This document shows positions 1 to 5,784 of a DNA stretch of 10,122 nt, one piece after another. The notes beneath the pieces are model-generated. The model was not told the origin of the DNA. It did no database searches and was given only the letters and a program-made list of their open reading frames with translations. The stretch covers positions 1-10,122 of the forward strand of contig DFDY01000114.1 in assembly GCA_002368955.1 (NCBI GenBank). Reading direction: 5' to 3'. The first letter of the stretch is position 1, and every line of letters starts with the position of its first letter. The DNA comes from Bacteroidales bacterium UBA3816 (GTDB taxonomy: Bacteria; Bacteroidota; Bacteroidia; Bacteroidales; P3). The position numbers and the translations under genes were made by a program.

Positions 1-241
1 AGAAAGCTTGCTTGCTTTGCCGAGACCAAGCAACGTCTCGCAGAAACCCCACACAATGAAGGGGTCGCGACCAGAGGGAGCAACCCTATATTGGGTCGCG
101 ACCAACGGGAGCAACCCTATATTGGGTCGCGACCAACGGGAGCGCAGTGTGGGGATAGCGAAACCCCTACTACTCAGCGTGTCGAAGACACGCCACATTG
201 AAAAATACGAGCAAGAATCAGTCATACTTTGTACTAGAGCG
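1..241. other. Non-coding left flank with repeats and hairpins
   Basis: No convincing gene is visible here. The open frames crossing it are short, have no recognisable domain, and run through a 31-bp repeat whose period is not a multiple of three. Structure seen directly: a 6-bp stem CGAGAC/GTCTCG at 21-26 and 35-40; an inverted pair CCCCACAC (47-54) and GTGTGGGG (147-154) that brackets a tandem palindrome array; and a tight 7-bp stem GCGTGTC/GACACGC at 177-183 and 187-193 with a GAA loop. None of the hairpins is followed by a clear T-run, so they are not obvious terminators. The region lies just downstream of the minus-strand gene ending at 321; whatever gene lies to the left is outside the window. 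Confidence 0.6.
62..143. repeat. 31-bp tandem repeat, 2.6 copies, each with palindrome GGTCGCGACC
   Basis: Units start at 62, 93 and 124. The first two are full 31-bp units that differ only at a dinucleotide (GA versus AC) just after the palindrome. The third matches the second for 20 bp and then diverges. Every unit begins with GGGTCGCGACC, which holds a perfect 10-bp palindrome at 63-72, 94-103 and 125-134. A 31-bp spacing is close to three helical turns, so the palindromes face the same side of the DNA. This could be an array of binding sites for a dimeric protein, or simply a small minisatellite. There are no unique spacers between units, so it is not a CRISPR array. Confidence 0.85.
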
Positions 242-323
242 AAAAAGTTTAAAAACACGAATTGCCATGTATTTACCATCAATTAATTCATGGATAATTC
301 ACAGCAATTCGTGTACCCGTTCA
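242..323 (-). repeat. 82-bp dispersed hairpin repeat, copy A
   Basis: This matches 2139-2220 at 81 of 82 positions, in the same orientation; the only difference is T at 270 versus A at 2167. Outer arms of 11 bp, ACACGAATTGC (255-265) and GCAATTCGTGT (304-314), are perfectly complementary. An inner stem (CATG..TT with AATTCATG) is spoiled here by the T at 270 and is perfect in copy B. Read on the minus strand the outer hairpin is followed by TTTTTAAACTTTTT, so it could also terminate transcription of the gene ending at 321. The TGA stop of that gene (321-323) is the last three bases of the repeat. It resembles the REP- or MITE-like palindromic elements of other bacteria; I cannot name a family. 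Confidence 0.85.
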
Positions 324-1676
324 GCGCACGGTCAGTTTCTGCGTGGCGGTGGCGGTGGGGGTGGAGACGGTGACGTGGTAGAGGCCTGGGGCCAAGGTGC
401 GGGTGCTGAGGGTAGTCTGGGGGGTGGCTATGCGTCTGCGCAGCACCTGGCGGCCTGCGGCATCGTGCAGCAGCAGGGTGGCGGGCAGTGCGTCCTCGGG
501 CAGCAGCAGGGTGACGCTTCCGTGGGCGGGGTTGGGCGAGAGGGTGAAGGGCAGCGGCGAGAGGGGCTGGGGCAGCGCGACGTGGGAGGTGTCGTGGCGC
601 GAGGTGTCGGGCATAGAGCTGCCCGTGTAGAAGTACTGAGGTGCGCTCCAGGGAGCATGGAGGATAGTGTCGTGGATGGGGCATACGTGGCGGCAGACGG
701 CACGGCAGCGGGCCTGATAGTAGATGTCGGGGCTGAGGGTGCGGTCGGTCAGGACACAGATGTTGGAAGAGTCGATGGTGACGGTGGGCAGGGTGTCAGG
801 GTCGGCATCATAGGGGCCGTAGCAAACCTCATATTGATGCACGCTGTCCGGCGCGGTCCACATGAAGGTGGGATAGTCGGCCTGGATGCCCAGATAGGTG
901 AAGTCCTCCACCTCGGGGCAGGAATAGCTGTCGGTGTCCGGCGGGTTGAAGAGCAGGATGAAGGGAACCTCCCAACTTATTCCTATATTATAGGGCTGGA
1001 CGTAACTAAAATCATTTGAATCTATTTGAATGAAATGATCCATGGGTGTTATAACCGTATCACAAACATGCCCACTTAATGCGCTTAAAGATAGGTACGT
1101 GTCATAGATGCCTTTTGCTGCCACACCGAAATAGAATGAGTCGGTCACGGTTAAAGCACTGTCGAAATAGAGATAGAATACTTTTGAACAGACCCACTGT
1201 TCATTGGCTATGTCGCAAGTGGGATAATAGGGTACTTTGACATAAGCATCGGCAGTACGTATGTGTAGTTGGCTGGAATGGATTACCCTCCCGTAGTCTG
1301 ATAGGTAAGCACCATTAGTATCTTTCTTTATGATGATGGGCCTAAGGCTCATATCGCCCAAGTGGAATCCTATTTCTGGTGGCATATTATCTGGTCTATG
1401 CATTACAGGAATTCCTATTCCATAAATTGGAGGCATCTGACTGTGGAAATGTTTCTTTACTAAGCTTGTCCAGAATGAGCGTTGATGTGCTGTTAATTGC
1501 CATGGCCAAACACATCTTGATCGAGGATGAAGACTTGTTGTGGAATCAAAGAAGTGAGCAATATAGTGCTGCAAACTTGGTGAACAAATATTTGGTTGAG
1601 ACAAATCGATAGTGTCCTGCGCCTGTACCGTGCAGAACAGCAGCAGAGAGCAAAGAAAAAGTATTGTTTTTTTCAT
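321..1676 (-). CDS. Secreted protein with fibronectin III-like domain and T9SS type A sorting domain
   Basis: A 451-residue exported protein. The start is placed at the ATG at 1674-1676 because it opens a clean signal peptide (MKKTILFLCSLLLFCTVQAQ, residues 1-20); the open frame reaches further upstream to 1763, but that would overlap the preceding ORF and precede the signal peptide. Residues about 21-250 match no family I recognise. Residues about 253-351 look like a fibronectin type III domain, with a CPEVEDF opening, a W273 core, a YEVCYG strand and a YYQARCRAVC strand. Residues about 376-451 are a T9SS type A sorting domain: FTLSPNPAHGSVTL, HDAAGRQVL, LAPGLYHVTV and a final KLTVR. Such proteins are carried across the outer membrane by the type IX system and attached to the surface or released. 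The substrate or ligand is unknown. Base composition changes sharply near residue 235: the 5' part is AT-rich, the 3' part GC-rich. It follows the small ORF by 11 bp and is probably co-transcribed with it. Confidence 0.85.
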   Translation of the reverse strand: MKKTILFLCSLLLFCTVQAQDTIDLSQPNICSPSLQHYIAHFFDSTTSLHPRSRCVWPWQLTAHQRSFWTSLVKKHFHSQMPPIYGIGIPVMHRPDNMPPEIGFHLGDMSLRPIIIKKDTNGAYLSDYGRVIHSSQLHIRTADAYVKVPYYPTCDIANEQWVCSKVFYLYFDSALTVTDSFYFGVAAKGIYDTYLSLSALSGHVCDTVITPMDHFIQIDSNDFSYVQPYNIGISWEVPFILLFNPPDTDSYSCPEVEDFTYLGIQADYPTFMWTAPDSVHQYEVCYGPYDADPDTLPTVTIDSSNICVLTDRTLSPDIYYQARCRAVCRHVCPIHDTILHAPWSAPQYFYTGSSMPDTSRHDTSHVALPQPLSPLPFTLSPNPAHGSVTLLLPEDALPATLLLHDAAGRQVLRRRIATPQTTLSTRTLAPGLYHVTVSTPTATATQKLTVR

Positions 1677-1687
1677 GATATTGGGTA

Positions 1688-2059
1688 TTATGGAATTAAA
1701 CAAGTTGGAACGAGCGGTACTGTGTGAGTGTTGAAGAGTGGTAAGGTTTTGAGTTCTGCACATGGGATGCGATCACGGGAACAATAGTTTAATATGCTGA
1801 CTACACAATTAATGGGTTTTACACTTACTGTTTCTTTGCGATAACAGGTGGTATTATTATTGGGGGTTGAGGCATCGTCGATGCACCAAAACTCACCGCC
1901 AGAAGCTATGTATTGATTGGGAGTTGCTATATCCAGAGAATTGTAATTGAGAGTATAGTTGACTGCTGGTTGGCCCAGAGCCCGCTGAGGAAGTAATGTG
2001 CAAACCAGCATCAACAGCGAGATGCACAAGGTGCTTTTGGATAATGGTTTGTTTCTCAT
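1688..2059 (-). CDS. Small secreted protein, unknown function; possibly a truncated gene
   Basis: A 123-residue product if started at the ATG at 2057-2059, which directly precedes a signal peptide (MRNKPLSKSTLCISLLMLVC, with likely cleavage after ALG near residue 29). An upstream in-frame start at 2107 would add 16 residues ahead of the signal peptide and is less likely. There is no lipobox cysteine at the cleavage site. The mature part is about 94 residues; its first half (YTLNYNSLDIATPN, GEFWCIDDAST) looks like ordinary secreted-protein sequence, while the last 35 or so residues (from about SILNYCSR) look less protein-like. I do not recognise the family and it lacks a sorting domain. It may be a genuine small exported protein or the 5' remnant of a larger surface protein whose remainder was lost. 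The AT-rich composition matches the first half of the next gene, and the leader (CAAAAAAATAAACAA before the ATG) is A-rich as in Bacteroidota. Confidence 0.5.
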   Translation of the reverse strand: MRNKPLSKSTLCISLLMLVCTLLPQRALGQPAVNYTLNYNSLDIATPNQYIASGGEFWCIDDASTPNNNTTCYRKETVSVKPINCVVSILNYCSRDRIPCAELKTLPLFNTHTVPLVPTCLIP

Positions 2060-2094
2060 TTGTTTATTTTTTTGATTGATAATTATTATGACTG

Positions 2095-2102
2095 CAAATA
2101 TA
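2095..2102 (-). promoter_or_regulatory. Possible Bacteroidota -7 promoter element (TATATTTG)
   Basis: On the minus strand TATATTTG matches the Bacteroidota -7 consensus TAnnTTTG and lies 35 bp before the ATG of the small secreted ORF. That would give an AT-rich leader of roughly 30 nt. I found no convincing TTTG -33 box at the usual spacing, only AT-rich sequence, so this remains tentative. If real, it would drive the small ORF and the T9SS type A gene together. Confidence 0.35.
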
Positions 2103-2138
2103 CGCAAAAAAAACTATAGTAAATACGAAACTATGAAA

Positions 2139-2220
2139 AAAAAGTTTAAAAACACGAATTGCCATGAATTTACCATCAATTAATTCATGGATAATTCACA
2201 GCAATTCGTGTACCCGTTCA
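2139..2220 (-). repeat. 82-bp dispersed hairpin repeat, copy B
   Basis: Near-identical to copy A at 242-323 (one mismatch) and in the same orientation. Here both stems are perfect: outer arms ACACGAATTGC (2152-2162) and GCAATTCGTGT (2201-2211), and inner arms CATGAATT (2163-2170) and AATTCATG (2182-2189). On the minus strand the structure is followed by a T-rich tract. It lies about 95 bp below the uvrC stop and upstream of the promoter region of the small ORF, so it may terminate uvrC transcription. The remaining sequence between it and uvrC (2221-2315) shows nothing I can identify. Confidence 0.85.
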
Positions 2221-2315
2221 ACTCATGGCTATTTTTTGCGTGGCCGAGGTTGAAAGAGGTTGCAGGGGGAGGTGAGCTGAAGTGTAGATTTGGTATAGGC
2301 TGCGGCAGCTTTGGG

Positions 2316-4139
2316 CTAACTGTCTAGGGAGGCAAAATGGGTGACGATGGCCTTGGCCTTGGCGGGGCCGACCACTTTGGCCAGGTCGGCCTCGGATTGG
2401 AGTTTGATTTCCTTGACACTGCCAAACCTCAACAGCAGGTCGCGGGCGGTTTTCTCGCCGATGGAGGGGATGTCGGTGAGCTGGGTGCGGAAGGTGCCTT
2501 TGGAGCGCTTGTCTTTGTGGAAGGTGATGGCGAAGCGGTGCACCTCGTTCTGTATCTGCTCCAAAAGATGGAAGAGGGGGTCGGTGGGTTTGAGCCCTAC
2601 TACCTGGGGCGGGAAGCCGTAGAGGAGTTCGGAGGTGTGGTGGCGGTCGTCTTTGGCCAGGCCCGCAATGGGAATGTCGAGGTGCAGTTGGTCTTGGATG
2701 ACCTGCCGCGCCACTTCCATCTGCCCCCGGCCACCGTCCACCACCAGCAGCTGGGGCAGGGGCTTGCCCTCGTCGGAGAGGCGTTTGTATCGGCGATAGA
2801 TGACTTCGGACATGGAGGCATAGTCGTCGGGGCCTTCCACGGTTTTGATGTTGAACTTGCGGTACTCTTTGCGGTTGGGTTTGCCGCCGGTGAACCGCAC
2901 CATGGCGGCCACGGGGAAGGCTCCCTGGATGTTGGAGTTGTCGAAGCACTCGATGTTGACGGGCAGTTCGGGCAGCTGAAGGGCTTTCTGTATGCGCTCT
3001 AGGAGGTGTTCGTTGCGATGGGTGAGGCCGCCCTCGTCGGGATCCACCAGGGCCCGCTGGTGGCGGCACTGGAGCTGGTAGGCCTTGACGTTGCGCAGTG
3101 AGAGTTCGAGCAGCTGGAGGCGGTCGCCCCGCGTGGGGATGGTCTGCTTGAGGTATTCCTCGGGCAGGTCGCCCACACGGAAAGGCACCACGGCCTCAAG
3201 GGCGGTACTCTCGGTGCGCTGGTGCAGGGTGGGGATGACGGTGGAAAGGATTTCCTCGTCACTCTCATCGAGTTGTTTCTTTATCTCGTTGGAGAAGCTG
3301 TATATGATGCTGCCGTTCTTGATGCGCATCATGTTGACGTAGGCATACTTGTCGTCGGAGAGGATGCTGTAGACGTCCACATCGTGCACGCTGGTGTTGA
3401 CCACGGTGGAGCGGCTTTGGTATTCTTCCAGTCGTCGGATGCGCCGTTTCATCATTTCGGCCTCCTCAAAGCGCAGCTGTTCGGCCAGGGTGAGCATTTC
3501 TTGCTTCATCTCATCGAGGATGTCACCGAAGTCGCCTTTGAGGATGCGGCGTATGTTGGCAAAGGTGGCCAAGTATTCTTCGTGGCTTTCCAGCCCGGCG
3601 CAGGGGGCCTTGCAGAGGCCTATCTGATGGTTCATGCAGGGGCGTTTCTGCATGGTGTTGCAGCGGCGGTAGGAGAAAAGCTGGTTGATGATGTCCTGCA
3701 ACTCGCGCAGGATGCGTTGGTTGGGGTAGGGGCCGAAGTACTGCCCTTTGACATGGTGGCCTCGGACAAAGAGGAGCCGCGGATAGTCCTCGTCGGTGAT
3801 GACCAGGTAGGGGTAGGACTTGTCGTCCTTGAGCATGCTGTTGTAGCGGGGCTGGTAGCGTTTGATGAGGTTGTTCTCAAGCAGCAGGGCATCCACCTCG
3901 GTGGCCACCACGGTGACCCGGATGTCGTAGATGTTGCGCACCAGCATCTTGATTTTGGCACTCTTGTCGTCGTAGTGCGAGAAATAGGAACTGACACGCC
4001 GCTGAAGGTTGCGGGCTTTGCCCACATAGATGACGGTGCCCGACTGGTCGAGGTGCTGATAGACACCGGGGTTTTCGGGAATGGTCTTCAGCTTGAGCGC
4101 AATGCGGTCGATGTTTTTATTGATGGACTTGTCTATCAA
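2316..4139 (-). CDS. uvrC: UvrABC excinuclease subunit C
   Basis: UvrC makes both the 3' and 5' incisions next to bulky DNA lesions after UvrA and UvrB have loaded, in nucleotide excision repair in the cytoplasm. The 607-residue length is normal for the family. Seen in order: a GIY-YIG nuclease domain at about 20-100 (PGVY at 24-27, IYVGKA at 37-42, R47, E88, ending near N100); four cysteines at 160, 168, 176 and 180, the area where E. coli UvrC is reported to hold a 4Fe-4S cluster; a UVR motif for UvrB contact around 220-238 (QLRFEEAEMMKRRI); an RNase H-like nuclease domain at about 395-545 with FDNSNIQG (D400), VVDGGRGQ (D468), AKDDRH and HRFAITFH; and a helix-hairpin-helix pair at about 555-605 (IPSIGEKTARDLL, VVGPAKAKAI). 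There is no ATG before the GIY-YIG domain; the best start is TTG at 4137-4139. The frame is open back to the gldH stop codon, 27 bp upstream and in the same frame, suggesting translational coupling. Confidence 0.97.
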   Translation of the reverse strand: MIDKSINKNIDRIALKLKTIPENPGVYQHLDQSGTVIYVGKARNLQRRVSSYFSHYDDKSAKIKMLVRNIYDIRVTVVATEVDALLLENNLIKRYQPRYNSMLKDDKSYPYLVITDEDYPRLLFVRGHHVKGQYFGPYPNQRILRELQDIINQLFSYRRCNTMQKRPCMNHQIGLCKAPCAGLESHEEYLATFANIRRILKGDFGDILDEMKQEMLTLAEQLRFEEAEMMKRRIRRLEEYQSRSTVVNTSVHDVDVYSILSDDKYAYVNMMRIKNGSIIYSFSNEIKKQLDESDEEILSTVIPTLHQRTESTALEAVVPFRVGDLPEEYLKQTIPTRGDRLQLLELSLRNVKAYQLQCRHQRALVDPDEGGLTHRNEHLLERIQKALQLPELPVNIECFDNSNIQGAFPVAAMVRFTGGKPNRKEYRKFNIKTVEGPDDYASMSEVIYRRYKRLSDEGKPLPQLLVVDGGRGQMEVARQVIQDQLHLDIPIAGLAKDDRHHTSELLYGFPPQVVGLKPTDPLFHLLEQIQNEVHRFAITFHKDKRSKGTFRTQLTDIPSIGEKTARDLLLRFGSVKEIKLQSEADLAKVVGPAKAKAIVTHFASLDS

Positions 4140-4166
4140 GGGGGCAGGAGGCTGTTGGGCAGAGGA

Positions 4167-4652
4167 CTATTCGGGATATTGGACTTTGGCCTGCTCGATG
4201 CGGAGGCGGATGCTGTGAATGCCGTCAATCTCGTATTTGTTGGTGCGCTGGGAGATTCTAATGGAATAGTCGCCTTTGGTGTTGAAGGAGTAGTACTGGC
4301 GTATTTGTTGCGAGACGTGGAGGATGCCCTGCTCGTCAAATTCGCCCAGCCAGCTGCCTTTGTAGTTGCGCAGGACTATGTCGCTGAAGAGGGTGCGGGT
4401 TTCACCGTTGGGGTTGTTGAGCTGGAGGGTGATGGGGAGGCCGTTCTGGCGGTAGAGGGCGGTGTCGACGGCGACGGTGAAGATGAAGTTGTAGAAGTCT
4501 TCGGTGTTGTTGCTGGTGAAGATGAACTGGGTGGGCTCGTCGAAACGCATCCATTTATTGTCTTGGAAGGTGCTCTCCTCGTCGAGGAGTATTTTCGGTC
4601 CACAGGACCAGAAGAGCATGACGGAAAGGACTAGCGGGAGTATTCTTTTCAT
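4167..4652 (-). CDS. gldH: GldH-like gliding motility / T9SS lipoprotein
   Basis: A 161-residue lipoprotein. The ATG at 4650-4652 opens a lipoprotein signal (MKRILPLVLSVMLFWSC) with the lipidated cysteine at C17. The mature part carries features I associate with GldH: an opening NKWMRFDEPTQFIF, a YNFIFTV strand, an LPITLQLNNPNGE strand pair, the GSWLGEFD segment in the middle, a GDYSIRISQ strand, and EIDGIHSIRLRIE near the end. Length is also typical. In Flavobacterium johnsoniae GldH is needed for gliding and associated secretion; most Bacteroidales homologues come from organisms that do not glide, where the role is presumably linked to T9SS or unclear. The gene sits between asd (36 bp upstream) and uvrC (27 bp downstream) and is probably co-transcribed with both. 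Its TAG stop is the only codon that breaks the frame between it and uvrC. Assignment rests on pattern recognition, not an alignment. Confidence 0.75.
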   Translation of the reverse strand: MKRILPLVLSVMLFWSCGPKILLDEESTFQDNKWMRFDEPTQFIFTSNNTEDFYNFIFTVAVDTALYRQNGLPITLQLNNPNGETRTLFSDIVLRNYKGSWLGEFDEQGILHVSQQIRQYYSFNTKGDYSIRISQRTNKYEIDGIHSIRLRIEQAKVQYPE

Positions 4653-4688
4653 GTTGGGGTGTGTGTTTGTGTGGGTCTATATAGTATG

Positions 4689-5729
4689 TTATCGGGCAAT
4701 GAGGCTTTGGAGTATCTGCACGGCGTTGGTGGCGGCTCCCTTGCGCAGGTTGTCGCCAACACACCAAAGGTTGAGGGTGTGCGGCTGCGTATTGTCGCGC
4801 CTCACTCGGCCAACAAATACTTCGGGACGGTTGTGGGCCATGATGGGCATAGGGTAGAGGTTGTGGTCGGGGTCGTCGGCCAGGATAACGCCAGGGGTTT
4901 GGGCAATGAGGCGGCGCACTTCATCAAGGTCGTATTCTTTGTGGAATTCGATGTTCACAGCCTCGCTGTGGCCCCCCACAACGGGAACGCGGGCCACGGT
5001 GGCGGTCACCTGGATGGTGGGGTCGCCCAGTATCTTGCGGGTTTCGTCAACCAGTTTCTGCTCTTCGGTGGTGTAACCGTCGGGGTTGAAGTCGCCGCCG
5101 TGGGGGAAGAGGTTGCGGAATATCTGGTAGGGATAAGCGGGTTGGTACTGGTCGCCCAGCTGTTGCCTCATGGTGTCGCCCAAGGTGGAGCTGAGCACGT
5201 CGTGATGGGCGAAATAGTCCTCTTCGGCCTCCAACTGCCGCACCGCTTTGATGCCGGTGCCGGTGATGCTCTGGTAGGTGGCGATGACCAGACGTTTGAT
5301 TTTATACTGCCAGTGGAGGCGCGAAAGGGCCAGCACCATCTGTATGGTGGAGCAGTTGGGGTTGGCAATGATCCGCTGGTCGGGACCGACTGAGTCCATG
5401 TTGATTTCGGGCACCACTAGCGGCACATTGTCGTGCATGCGCCAGCAGGAGGAGTTGTCCACCACGGTGCAGCCCACTTGGGCAAACAGGGGCGCATACT
5501 TGCGCGAGGTGGAGGCACCGGCGGAGAAAAGGGCATAGGCTGGCTTTTGGGCTATGGCCTCTTCGGGACTGACAACGGTTATTTTGCGCCCGGCAAAGTC
5601 TATTTGGCGGCCCACGGATTTGGGCGAGGCGGCAGGGATGATTTCTTGGTCGGCAAAGCCTCTCTGGGCCAGTTCTTCGAGCATGACGCTTCCGACGAGT
5701 CCGGTGGCACCGACGACGGCTATTTTCAT
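4689..5729 (-). CDS. asd: Aspartate-semialdehyde dehydrogenase
   Basis: Catalyses NADPH-dependent reduction of L-aspartyl-4-phosphate to L-aspartate 4-semialdehyde, the branch point to lysine and diaminopimelate, threonine and methionine. The ATG at 5727-5729 is chosen because it starts directly at the Rossmann nucleotide-binding motif (MKIAVVGATGLVGS, residues 1-14); the frame is open upstream to 5867, but that stretch overlaps the previous gene and looks non-coding. The product is 346 residues, normal for the family. Visible motifs: SAGASTSRKYAP at 69-80; the catalytic cysteine C126 in NPNCST; SITGTG at 154-159; HGGDFNPDGYTTEEQKLV in the substrate-binding region at 210-227; the catalytic histidine H254 in VGGHSEA; and DNLRKGAATNAVQIL at 326-340, which closes the cofactor site. 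All expected catalytic residues are present. It lies 55 bp below the large T9SS type B gene and 36 bp above gldH. I saw no clear promoter in the 55-bp gap. Confidence 0.97.
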   Translation of the reverse strand: MKIAVVGATGLVGSVMLEELAQRGFADQEIIPAASPKSVGRQIDFAGRKITVVSPEEAIAQKPAYALFSAGASTSRKYAPLFAQVGCTVVDNSSCWRMHDNVPLVVPEINMDSVGPDQRIIANPNCSTIQMVLALSRLHWQYKIKRLVIATYQSITGTGIKAVRQLEAEEDYFAHHDVLSSTLGDTMRQQLGDQYQPAYPYQIFRNLFPHGGDFNPDGYTTEEQKLVDETRKILGDPTIQVTATVARVPVVGGHSEAVNIEFHKEYDLDEVRRLIAQTPGVILADDPDHNLYPMPIMAHNRPEVFVGRVRRDNTQPHTLNLWCVGDNLRKGAATNAVQILQSLIAR

Positions 5730-5784
5730 GTTGTTTGTAGTGTGGGTTATAAGATAGTAGTTACTATAGCTCTTGAGATGATAG

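Noticed and set aside
62..143. Possible CRISPR array
   Set aside because: Units abut directly with no variable spacers, and no cas gene is nearby.
177..193. Possible terminator hairpin GCGTGTC-GAA-GACACGC
   Set aside because: The stem is strong, but neither side is followed by a run of T, so it is noted only as a hairpin.
8..286. Short plus-strand ORF of 92 codons over the 31-bp repeats
   Set aside because: The repeat period is not a multiple of three, so each unit is read in a different frame; no domain or signal peptide is present.
198..1019. Plus-strand ORF of 273 codons at the left end
   Set aside because: It is antisense to the type A cargo gene, contains long glycine runs from the complement of Pro/Thr/His-rich codons, and starts within the non-coding repeat.
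1674..1763. Upstream start for the type A cargo gene at 1763
   Set aside because: It would put 29 unrelated residues before a good signal peptide and overlap the preceding ORF by 76 bp.
2218..3069. Minus-strand ORF of 283 codons in another frame of uvrC
   Set aside because: The Pro/Arg/His-rich translation has no domain and overlaps the RNase H-like part of uvrC, whose own frame is intact.
3222..4634. Long plus-strand ORF of 470 codons across uvrC and the gldH-like gene
   Set aside because: It is antisense to two genes with clear motifs, is rich in V, G, D and A with no recognisable domain, and arises from the codon bias of the real genes.
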